A stretch of 8,247 nucleotides of DNA from JBKBMT01 sp046295655 (GTDB lineage: Bacteria > Pseudomonadota > Alphaproteobacteria > Rhodobacterales > Rhodobacteraceae), in the NCBI GenBank assembly GCA_046295655.1, contig JBKBMT010000095.1, forward strand, positions 1-8,247, read 5' to 3'. The notes under the pieces are model-generated. The model was given only the letters and a program-made list of their open reading frames with translations, did not search any database and was not told the origin of the DNA. Positions 1-6,029 of the stretch are shown in pieces. The position numbers and the translations under genes were made by a program. Each line of letters starts with the position of its first letter. Positions within the stretch are counted from its first letter, which is position 1.

Positions 1-9
1 GGATGCCCC

Positions 10-819
10 ATGGACATGACTGACCCGACCTTCGCCCACCGCATCGCCGCCGAGCCGTGGTATCGCGCCGTCGGCGACGAGATCACGCTGTTCGCCGCCG
101 CCTGGGAGGCGCGGATGCCGGTAATGCTCAAGGGCCCGACCGGCTGCGGCAAGACCCGGTTCGTCGAGCACATGGCCTGGCGCCTGGGCCGGCCGCTGGT
201 CACGGTCGCCTGCAACGAGGACATGACCGCCTCGGATCTGGTCGGCCGCTTCCTGCTGGATGCCGAGGGCACACGCTGGCAGGACGGGCCGCTGACCTTT
301 GCCGCCCGGCACGGCTGCATCTGCTATCTCGACGAGGTGGTGGAGGCGCGGCAGGACACGACGGTGGTGATCCACCCGCTGACCGACGACCGCCGGGTGC
401 TGCCCCTCGAGAAGAAGGGCGAGCTTCTGCGCGCCCATCCCGACTTCCTCCTCGTCATCAGCTACAACCCCGGCTACCAGTCGCTGATGAAGGATCTCAA
501 GCAGTCGACGAAACAGCGCTTCGGCGCGCTGGATTTCACCTGGCCCGATGCCGCGACCGAGACCGAGATCGTGGCGCATGAATCCGGGGCGGATGCCGAG
601 ACGGCGCGCAAGCTGGTGGAAATCGGGGCCCGCGCCCGCAACCTGAAGGGGCACGGGCTGGACGAAGGGTTGTCGACCCGGATGCTGATCCATGCCGGAC
701 GGCTGATCGTGCGGGGGGTGGCCCCGCGCGCCGCCTGTTCGATGGCGCTGACCCGTCCGATCACCGATGACCCGGACATGCGCGATGCCCTCGATGCCGC
801 CGTCGGAACCTGGTTCTGA
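10..819 (+). CDS. cbbQ: CbbQ, MoxR-family AAA+ ATPase of the Rubisco activase CbbQO
   Basis: This 269-residue protein is the ATPase subunit of the CbbQO Rubisco activase. In characterised family members a ring of CbbQ works with one CbbO to strip tight-binding sugar phosphates from Rubisco active sites in the cytoplasm. Visible in the sequence are a Walker A motif GPTGCGKT (residues 42-49), a Walker B CICYLDE (103-109), a sensor-1 Asn in SYNPGY (N153) and a C-terminal CbbQ_C-type region from about residue 190. The N-terminal stretch PWYRAVGDEITLF followed by PVMLKGPTGCGKTRFVEHMAW is typical of CbbQ. NorQ, the nitric-oxide-reductase paralogue, is close and is the main alternative, but the neighbouring cbb genes and the long CbbO partner favour CbbQ. 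The ATG at 10 is chosen by homology; only nine bases precede it, a second in-frame ATG lies at 16, and the frame is open to the window edge, so the start is not fully proven. The 3' end overlaps cbbO. Confidence 0.92.
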   Translation: MDMTDPTFAHRIAAEPWYRAVGDEITLFAAAWEARMPVMLKGPTGCGKTRFVEHMAWRLGRPLVTVACNEDMTASDLVGRFLLDAEGTRWQDGPLTFAARHGCICYLDEVVEARQDTTVVIHPLTDDRRVLPLEKKGELLRAHPDFLLVISYNPGYQSLMKDLKQSTKQRFGALDFTWPDAATETEIVAHESGADAETARKLVEIGARARNLKGHGLDEGLSTRMLIHAGRLIVRGVAPRAACSMALTRPITDDPDMRDALDAAVGTWF

Positions 820-3103
820 TCCCGCCGGGCTGCTGCCGCCCGATCATCGCGATCTGGCCGGGGCCCTGCCGCCGTCGCTGCGTCCGGTGCTGGCCGCGGC
901 CCTGCCCGATGCCCGCCGGCGGCTGTCGCCCCGCGGGCTGGACACCTGGCTGCGCGGGGTGGACGCGCTGCACCGTCTGGGCCGCGGCGAGGACGTGACC
1001 CGCGCCTGGATCGAGGCGGCGCCGCAGGTCGCGCGCGACCTCGGCGAGGATGTTCTGGCGGATTTCGCCATCGCCTGCGCCGGATTCGCCTCGCGGACCT
1101 CGGGCACGGTGATCGCGCGCATCGTCGCCACCGCGCCCCTGGCCGCCCGCCGGCTGGGCGATGCGGGCCTGTTCCGCAGCTATCTGCGCTTTCTCGAACA
1201 CCTGCTGTCGCGCGCCCCGCGCGCCCTGCGGCCGATGCTCGACCATCTGGACGAACTGCTCGACGTGCTGACGCTGGGCGGACTGCGCCGCTGGGCCGAC
1301 TGGGGGGCCGAGGCGCATCGCACCGACCATCCCGAACTCGAGCGCTATTTCACCCTGGCCAGCGCCGAATCCCGCGCCGTGCTCAGGCGCGAACGGAAGG
1401 GCACGCTGTTCGTCGATGTGCAGCGACGGCTCGGCATGTATGCCCGCGCGCTCTGGGGGCGGGACTTCGTCATGGTGCCGACGGCGGGGGATTTCGAAAC
1501 GCGCGAGGGGCTGCGGCCCTTCGTCGAGGGTTTCACCCTGCACCTGCCCGACGCGCTGGACGATGCGCCGGGCGGGTCTGCGCTCGACCTCTACCGGGCG
1601 CAGGTTGCGCATCTGGCCGCGCATCTGGCCGCGCTGAAGGCGGCGCATCCCGGCGACGGGCTGAACGCGCTGCAATCGGCCTGCGTCGGGCTGATCGAGG
1701 ATGCCCGCGCCGAGGCGCTTGCCATCGCCCGGCTGCCGCGCCTGCGCGAGCTGTGGTTGCCCTGGCACGCCGCAACCGCGCCGGGCATGGCGGGGGTGTT
1801 CGACCGGCTCGCGCGCGCACTGCTGTCGGCTGTGGCCGAGGACGACCTGTCGGCAGCCGTTCTGGCCGAGTTTGCCGCGCTCGATCCCGCCGACCAGACC
1901 GCCGCCCGCGCCATGGGCCTGCGGCTTGCCGACCGGCTGCGCGGGCTGCCCTGGTCCGCCCATGCCGACCGCCCGTCCTGTCCCTATCGCTGCGACAACC
2001 GGGTGCTCTGGGCCTTCGAGGAATTCGAGCTCGACACGCCCGCCGCCGCCCCGGCGCAGCTGCGCCGCTACGTCTCGGTGATGGAGATGGTGAACGAGGT
2101 CGAGGTCGAGACCGCCGGCGAGGACGCACAGGAAATCTGGGTGCAGGCGAACGAGCTGTTCGACGACGACGGCACCAGTTTCAACGAGCGCGAGGGGAAG
2201 GAGCCGGTCGCCCCGCCGGTTCTCTATGACGAGTTCGACCACACGATCCAGATGATGCGCCCGGCCTGGGCGACGGTGCTGGAACGCCGCGCCCGGCCCG
2301 GCGACCCGGCGCAGGCCGATGCGATCCTGTCCGAACACCGGCAGGTCCTGGACCGGCTGCGCCACCGGCTCGAGGCGATGCGGCCGCAGGGGTTGCAGCG
2401 CATCCGCAAGCTGGAGGACGGCGACGATCTGGATCTGAACGCCGCGGTCGGCGCGGCGGTGGATACCCGCCTGCGGCGCCAGCCGGACCCGCGCGTGATG
2501 ATGCGCCGGGTTCTGAACCTGCGGGACACGGCGGTTCTGGTTCTGCTCGACCTGTCGGAATCGACCAACGACCCCACCGCGGACGGACAGACCGTCCTGG
2601 ACCTGACCCGGACCGCGACCGTGCTTCTGTCCGAGGCGATCCACCGGGTCGGCGACCGCTTTGCCCTGCACGGCTTCTGTTCCGACGGCCGGTCGCAGGT
2701 GTTCTACCAGCGCCTCAAGGATTTCGACCAGCCCTGGGCGCGGGGGCCGAAGGCGCGGGTCATGGGAACCGAGGGCCGGCTCTCCACCCGGATGGGGGCG
2801 GCGATCCGGCACGCCACGGCGGCCCTGTCCGGCGTCCGGGCCGCCCGCCGGCTGCTTCTGGTGCTGACCGACGGTGCGCCGGCCGATATCGACGTGCGCG
2901 ATCCGCACTACCTGCGCGCCGACGCCCGCCGCGCGGTGGAAGAGGCGGGCCGGCTCGGGATCGTGCCCTTCTGCCTGACGCTCGACCCCGGCGCCGACGC
3001 CTGGGCGCAGCGCATCTTCGGGTCGCGCAACGTGCAGGTCGTCGATCGGGTGGAACGGCTGCCCGAACGACTGCCCGCGCTCTATGCCGCCCTGACCCGC
3101 TGA
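767..3103 (+). CDS. cbbO: CbbO, von Willebrand A domain subunit of the Rubisco activase CbbQO
   Basis: This protein of up to 778 residues is the adaptor that, in studied CbbQO systems, docks the CbbQ ring onto Rubisco. The C-terminal third is a von Willebrand A domain with an intact metal-ion-dependent adhesion site: DLSES at residues 595-599, a candidate Thr in STRMG (T674) and LTDG with D702. In characterised activases this site is needed for binding the Rubisco large subunit. The long helical N-terminal region makes it clearly larger than NorD proteins (about 630 residues), which favours CbbO. There is an acidic stretch around residues 440-475. The start is uncertain: ATGs at 767, 785 and 794 are all in frame and all lie inside cbbQ, giving overlaps of 53, 35 or 26 nt. 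None has a strong ribosome site, so translation is probably coupled to cbbQ. The TGA stop directly abuts the cbbR stop on the other strand. Confidence 0.9.
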   Translation: MTRTCAMPSMPPSEPGSDPAGLLPPDHRDLAGALPPSLRPVLAAALPDARRRLSPRGLDTWLRGVDALHRLGRGEDVTRAWIEAAPQVARDLGEDVLADFAIACAGFASRTSGTVIARIVATAPLAARRLGDAGLFRSYLRFLEHLLSRAPRALRPMLDHLDELLDVLTLGGLRRWADWGAEAHRTDHPELERYFTLASAESRAVLRRERKGTLFVDVQRRLGMYARALWGRDFVMVPTAGDFETREGLRPFVEGFTLHLPDALDDAPGGSALDLYRAQVAHLAAHLAALKAAHPGDGLNALQSACVGLIEDARAEALAIARLPRLRELWLPWHAATAPGMAGVFDRLARALLSAVAEDDLSAAVLAEFAALDPADQTAARAMGLRLADRLRGLPWSAHADRPSCPYRCDNRVLWAFEEFELDTPAAAPAQLRRYVSVMEMVNEVEVETAGEDAQEIWVQANELFDDDGTSFNEREGKEPVAPPVLYDEFDHTIQMMRPAWATVLERRARPGDPAQADAILSEHRQVLDRLRHRLEAMRPQGLQRIRKLEDGDDLDLNAAVGAAVDTRLRRQPDPRVMMRRVLNLRDTAVLVLLDLSESTNDPTADGQTVLDLTRTATVLLSEAIHRVGDRFALHGFCSDGRSQVFYQRLKDFDQPWARGPKARVMGTEGRLSTRMGAAIRHATAALSGVRAARRLLLVLTDGAPADIDVRDPHYLRADARRAVEEAGRLGIVPFCLTLDPGADAWAQRIFGSRNVQVVDRVERLPERLPALYAALTR
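1607..1630 (+). repeat. Perfect 12-bp tandem duplication inside cbbO
   Basis: The 12-mer GCGCATCTGGCC occurs twice in direct succession (1607-1618 and 1619-1630). It keeps the reading frame and encodes the repeated tetrapeptide AHLA within a helical Ala/Leu-rich part of the CbbO N-terminal region. It looks like a small in-frame slippage duplication and has no known function. Confidence 0.7.
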
Positions 3104-4033
3104 TCAGGCGCAGAGGCGCGGGAAATAGGCACCGTCCAGCCCGGCGATCGCAGCGCCGATCCGCTGCACCGCCGCCGTCCGGTCGGGACCGGCGAGCCGC
3201 ACCAGATACCACTGACGCATGACCGGCAGGCCGGGCCCCCGCAGCTGCACCAGCCGGCCCGAGGCCAGTTCGTCGCAGACCGTGTGCAGCGACAGGAAGG
3301 CGATGCCCAGTCCGGCAATCACCGCCTGCTTGATCGATTCGTTCGAACTCATGCTCATCATCGGCGGCGCATGCCCCGCGGGCAGCCGGTCGAAGTAGCG
3401 CATCATCAGGATCCGGGTGCCCGACCCTTCCTCGCGGCTGACGAAGGTTTCCGACAGCAGCGCCTCGGGGTCGAAGCCGTCGGCGCCGGCCAGCGGATGA
3501 TCCGGCGGCAGCACGATACCGTGCGGATGCGGCCCCAGCGGTTCGGCCCGGGTCAGCGGCCTCCGGGGCGGGCGGCCCATCACCGCAAGGTCCGCGATGC
3601 CGTGATCGAGGTCGGAAATCACCGATTCGCGGTTGCCGACCCGCAGCGTCACCCCGATTTCGGGACATGTGTCGCGCAGCATCCGCACCAGCCGCGGGGC
3701 GAAGTACTTGGCCGTCGAGACGACGGCCAGCGTCACCTGACCCTCGAAGCCGCGCAGCTGGGCCGCAATCTCGGCCTCGGCCTGCGACAGATTGGCCTCG
3801 ATCCGCCGGGCGGCCCGCAGCATCGCCGTACCTGCCGCGGTCGGCACGAACCCGCCGCCGACCGGCGCCCGTTCCAGCAGCGGTCGCCCGACCAGATCCT
3901 CCAACTTCCTGATCTGGCTGTGGATCGCCGGCGTCGTCTGGTTCAGTGCCGCCGCGGCCGCGGTCATCGACCGAAGTTCCGCAACCGCGATCAGGCTGCG
4001 CAACTGCTTCAGCGAGATGCCGGCGACGAGCAA
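3104..4033 (-). CDS. cbbR: CbbR, LysR-type transcriptional regulator of the cbb operon
   Basis: This 309-residue LysR-family protein is transcribed divergently from cbbF, the classic position of CbbR, the activator of Calvin-cycle operons. The N-terminal winged helix-turn-helix starts with ISLKQLRSLIAVAE (from residue 6), with the recognition part TAAAAALNQTTPAIHSQIRKLE at about 24-45. The effector-binding domain begins near residue 95 and contains VSTAKYFAPRLVRML, characteristic of CbbR. Known CbbRs respond to cycle metabolites such as ribulose-1,5-bisphosphate or to phosphoenolpyruvate or NADPH; the ligand here cannot be read from sequence. No suitable ATG lies near the domain start. I chose TTG at 4033 because GAGGAA (4046-4041 on the - strand) sits 7 nt upstream and the length fits the family. 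An in-frame ATG at 4108 would add 25 residues but runs through the whole operator. The stop codon is back to back with that of cbbO. Confidence 0.93.
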   Translation of the reverse strand: MLVAGISLKQLRSLIAVAELRSMTAAAAALNQTTPAIHSQIRKLEDLVGRPLLERAPVGGGFVPTAAGTAMLRAARRIEANLSQAEAEIAAQLRGFEGQVTLAVVSTAKYFAPRLVRMLRDTCPEIGVTLRVGNRESVISDLDHGIADLAVMGRPPRRPLTRAEPLGPHPHGIVLPPDHPLAGADGFDPEALLSETFVSREEGSGTRILMMRYFDRLPAGHAPPMMSMSSNESIKQAVIAGLGIAFLSLHTVCDELASGRLVQLRGPGLPVMRQWYLVRLAGPDRTAAVQRIGAAIAGLDGAYFPRLCA

Positions 4034-4040
4034 TCTTAAA

Positions 4041-4046
4041 TTCCTC
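4041..4046 (-). promoter_or_regulatory. Ribosome binding site deciding the TTG start of cbbR
   Basis: On the - strand GAGGAA is followed by 7 nt and then TTG (4033-4031), a good Shine-Dalgarno arrangement. It is the main local evidence for a TTG start, since no ATG is available close to the start of the LysR helix-turn-helix domain. The site lies between the first and second TNAA elements of the operator ladder, so it overlaps the probable CbbR binding region. Confidence 0.6.
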
Positions 4047-4062
4047 TTAATCGCGATGAAGA
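4045..4062. promoter_or_regulatory. 18-bp near-perfect palindrome in the cbbR-cbbF operator
   Basis: TCTTAATCGCGATGAAGA reads the same on both strands except for one mismatched pair (A4049/G4058), so 8 of 9 pairs match. It contains T-N11-A pairs (T4047/A4059 and T4048/A4060), the general LysR-family half-site signature. It is the most symmetric part of the operator and probably the high-affinity recognition site. As RNA it could form only a weak hairpin with almost no loop, so a terminator role is unlikely. Confidence 0.6.
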
Positions 4063-4068
4063 ATTTTA
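4063..4068 (-). promoter_or_regulatory. Possible -10 element of the cbbR promoter
   Basis: Read on the - strand this is TAAAAT, five of six matches to the sigma-70 -10 consensus, placed 30 bp upstream of the cbbR TTG. No convincing -35 hexamer is found at 16-18 bp spacing, so the call is tentative. If correct, transcription would start near 4056, inside the operator, and CbbR binding could repress its own gene as in many LysR-type systems. Confidence 0.3.
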
Positions 4069-4113
4069 AACTCCCATGAAATTCCGATCCGTGCAAGCGT
4101 CCGGCCATGTGAT

Positions 4114-4120
4114 GGGAGGA
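4114..4120 (+). promoter_or_regulatory. Ribosome binding site deciding the start of cbbF
   Basis: GGGAGGA lies 6 nt before the ATG at 4127 and is a strong Shine-Dalgarno sequence. It decides against the upstream in-frame ATG at 4076, which lies inside the operator ladder and has no such site. Confidence 0.8.
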
Positions 4121-4126
4121 GACATC

Positions 4127-5134
4127 ATGACCGCCGCCATCGACCGGCTGCCGGAGGGGACCGACCCCGATCTGGCGGATGCGCTGAACCGCATCGGCGC
4201 CTTTGCTGCCGCGCTGTCGGCCCGGATCGCCCGCGGCGGCCTCTCCGAAGCGCTGGATGCGGTGCGGGGCGCCAATGCCGACGGCGACACGCAGAAGGCG
4301 CTGGACGTCATCGCCGACGCGGCGGCGCGCGCGGCGCTGGCCGGTTCGGCCGTCCGGTTCTTCGCCTCCGAGGAACAGGACGAGGTGATCGAGATCGCCG
4401 CCACCGGCAGGCTCGCGGTGGTGATCGACCCGCTGGACGGGTCGTCGAACATCGACACCAACGTGTCGGTCGGCACGATCTTCGGTTTCTACCCCGCCGC
4501 CGGAACCGGCACCGACAGCGTGCTGCGCCCGGCGCGCGACCTGCTTGCGTCGGGCTATGCGATCTACGGGCCGCAATGTGCGCTGGTCCTGCGGGTCGGA
4601 CAGGGCGCGACGCAGCGCTATGTCCTCGATCCCGACAGCCGCCGGTTCCGGCTGATCGGCCCGGCCGCGCCGATCCCGCCGGAGTCGACCGAATATGCCA
4701 TCAACGCCTCGAACTACCGGCACTGGCCGGCCCCGATCCGCGCCTATGTGGACGACCGCGTTGCCGGCAGCGAAGGGCCCGCGGGGCGCGATTTCAACAT
4801 GCGCTGGATCGCCTCTCTGGTGGCCGAGACGCACCGCATCCTGGCCCGGGGCGGGATCTTCCTCTATCCCGCCGACCGCCGGAAGGGCTACGAGCAAGGG
4901 CGCCTGCGTCTGGTCTACGAATGCGGTCCGATCGCGCATCTGATCGAGGGCGCGGGCGGTCGGGCCAGCGACGGCATCGACCCGATCCTGGACCGGGTGC
5001 CACGGTCCCTGCACCAGCGCACGCCCTTCGTGTTCGGCAGCGCGAACAAGGTTGCCCGCGTCGCCACCTACCACGATCTGCCCGAGGCCGAGACATCGGC
5101 CCTGTTCGGCAACCGCGGGCTGTTCCGGTCCTGA
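4127..5134 (+). CDS. cbbF: Class I fructose-1,6-bisphosphatase (Calvin cycle CbbF)
   Basis: This 335-residue enzyme removes the 1-phosphate from fructose-1,6-bisphosphate and, in many bacterial CbbF proteins, also from sedoheptulose-1,7-bisphosphate, feeding regeneration of ribulose-5-phosphate in the cytoplasm. The class I signature is present: SEE (residues 81-83), the metal-binding DPLDGSSNID (101-110) followed by NVSVGTIFGFY, and near the C-terminus RRKGYEQGRLRLVYECGPIAHLIEGAGG with E265 as the further metal ligand. Length agrees with the family. The ATG at 4127 is preceded by a strong ribosome site; an ATG 17 codons upstream is rejected. It is the first gene of the operon, divergent from cbbR, and only 11 nt separate it from cbbP. 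The stretch between cbbR and this gene is the probable CbbR-controlled promoter region; I could not place a convincing -35/-10 pair for cbbF itself. Confidence 0.96.
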   Translation: MTAAIDRLPEGTDPDLADALNRIGAFAAALSARIARGGLSEALDAVRGANADGDTQKALDVIADAAARAALAGSAVRFFASEEQDEVIEIAATGRLAVVIDPLDGSSNIDTNVSVGTIFGFYPAAGTGTDSVLRPARDLLASGYAIYGPQCALVLRVGQGATQRYVLDPDSRRFRLIGPAAPIPPESTEYAINASNYRHWPAPIRAYVDDRVAGSEGPAGRDFNMRWIASLVAETHRILARGGIFLYPADRRKGYEQGRLRLVYECGPIAHLIEGAGGRASDGIDPILDRVPRSLHQRTPFVFGSANKVARVATYHDLPEAETSALFGNRGLFRS

Positions 5135-5145
5135 AAGGCAAGACG

Positions 5146-6021
5146 ATGAGCAAGGCCTATCCCATCATTTCGGTGGTCGGTTCCTCCGGCGCCGGCACCT
5201 CGACGGTGAAGAACACCTTCGACCAGATCTTCCGCCGCGAGGGGATCAGGGCCGTCTCGATCGAGGGCGATGCGTTTCACCGGTTCAACCGCAGCGAAAT
5301 GCGCCGGGAGCTGGAGCGGCGGCGCGCCGAGGGTGACGACACCTTCTCGCATTTCTCCTACGATGCGAACGAACTGGCCGAGCTGGAACGGGTGTTCCGC
5401 GACTTCGCCGAGACCGGCCAGGGCCGCAAGCGGCACTATGTCCACGACGCCGAGGAAGCCGAGCGCCACGGCGTCCCGCCCGGGGAGTTCACGGCCTGGG
5501 CACCGTTCGAACCGGGCGCGGACCTGCTGTTCTACGAGGGGCTGCACGGCTGTGTCGTCAACGACTCGGTGAACCTCGCGGCGATGGCAGATCTGAAGAT
5601 CGGGGTGGTGCCGGTCATCAACCTCGAATGGATCCAGAAGATCCATCGCGACCGCGCCGCACGGGGCTATTCGACCGAGGCCGTCACCGACACGATCCTG
5701 CGCCGGATGCACGCCTATGTGCACTGCATCGTGCCGCAGTTCTCCGAGACCGACATCAACTTCCAGCGGGTGCCGGTGGTCGATACCTCGAACCCGTTCA
5801 TCGCCCGCTGGATCCCGACACCCGACGAAAGCCTGGTGGTGATCCGGTTCAGGAACCCGCGGGGCATCGACTTCCCCTATCTCACGTCGATGATCCATGG
5901 ATCCTGGATGACACGCGCCAATTCCATCGTCATTCCCGGCAACAAGCAGGATCTGGCGATGCAGCTGATCCTGACCCCGCTGATCGAGCGGCTCGTCTCG
6001 ACCGCCCGCAAGCTGCGCTGA
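5146..6021 (+). CDS. cbbP: Phosphoribulokinase (bacterial class I)
   Basis: This 291-residue kinase phosphorylates ribulose-5-phosphate with ATP to give ribulose-1,5-bisphosphate, the Rubisco substrate; it is one of the two enzymes unique to the Calvin cycle. The P-loop is GSSGAGTST (residues 12-20), with Thr18 where most P-loops have Lys, as in the R. sphaeroides enzyme. The cysteines of the redox-regulated plant enzyme are absent from this loop. Active-site residues established for the R. sphaeroides enzyme are all at the expected numbers: D42, H45, R49, E131 (YEGLHG), K165, R168, D169 and R173. Enzymes of this class are octamers activated by NADH and inhibited by AMP; that is family knowledge, not visible here. 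The ATG at 5146 follows AAAGG by 7 nt, and the gene starts 11 nt after cbbF and ends 8 nt before cbbT, consistent with one transcript. Confidence 0.98.
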   Translation: MSKAYPIISVVGSSGAGTSTVKNTFDQIFRREGIRAVSIEGDAFHRFNRSEMRRELERRRAEGDDTFSHFSYDANELAELERVFRDFAETGQGRKRHYVHDAEEAERHGVPPGEFTAWAPFEPGADLLFYEGLHGCVVNDSVNLAAMADLKIGVVPVINLEWIQKIHRDRAARGYSTEAVTDTILRRMHAYVHCIVPQFSETDINFQRVPVVDTSNPFIARWIPTPDESLVVIRFRNPRGIDFPYLTSMIHGSWMTRANSIVIPGNKQDLAMQLILTPLIERLVSTARKLR

Positions 6022-6029
6022 GGTATCCC

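Larger units (their letters stand above)
4037..4080. promoter_or_regulatory. CbbR operator: five TNAA elements at exact 10-bp spacing
   Basis: The cbbR-cbbF intergenic region carries TAAA (4037), TTAA (4047), TGAA (4057), TAAA (4067) and TGAA (4077), each beginning exactly 10 bp after the previous one. Every adjacent pair satisfies TNA-N7-TNA, the consensus known for CbbR binding sites. The middle pair (4047 and 4057) also forms the core of a near-perfect palindrome. LysR-type tetramers usually contact a recognition site and an adjacent activation site, and the 44-bp ladder is long enough for both. The ladder begins 3 bp upstream of the cbbR TTG and ends 46 bp before the cbbF ATG. Binding by CbbR is inferred from position and consensus, not shown. 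Confidence 0.72.

Noticed and set aside
761..2908. 715-codon open frame on the - strand opposite cbbO
   Set aside because: It mirrors the codon positions of cbbO in very GC-rich DNA, has low-complexity Arg/Gly/Pro/Gln-rich composition and matches no family I know. It is a shadow frame.
10..3103. Reading the first two genes as norQ and norD of a nitric oxide reductase operon
   Set aside because: The second protein is too long for NorD, the first matches CbbQ in its N-terminal region, and all neighbours are Calvin-cycle genes.
3097..3111. Possible terminator hairpin at the cbbO/cbbR junction
   Set aside because: The symmetric core is only CTGATCAG with no loop, the flanks do not pair well and there is no T-run on either strand.
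4076..4126. Upstream in-frame ATG (4076) as the cbbF start
   Set aside because: It lies inside the operator ladder and lacks a ribosome site, while the ATG at 4127 has GGGAGGA 6 nt upstream and gives the usual family length.
4034..5074. N-terminal extension of the cbbR frame through the operator and antisense to cbbF
   Set aside because: The frame happens to stay open, but the LysR domain begins right after 4033, a ribosome site supports TTG there, and the extension has no recognisable domain.
5628..6029. 5' extension of the transketolase frame into cbbP
   Set aside because: The extension overlaps the conserved end of phosphoribulokinase in another frame, and the start at 6030 has a ribosome site and matches transketolase N-termini.
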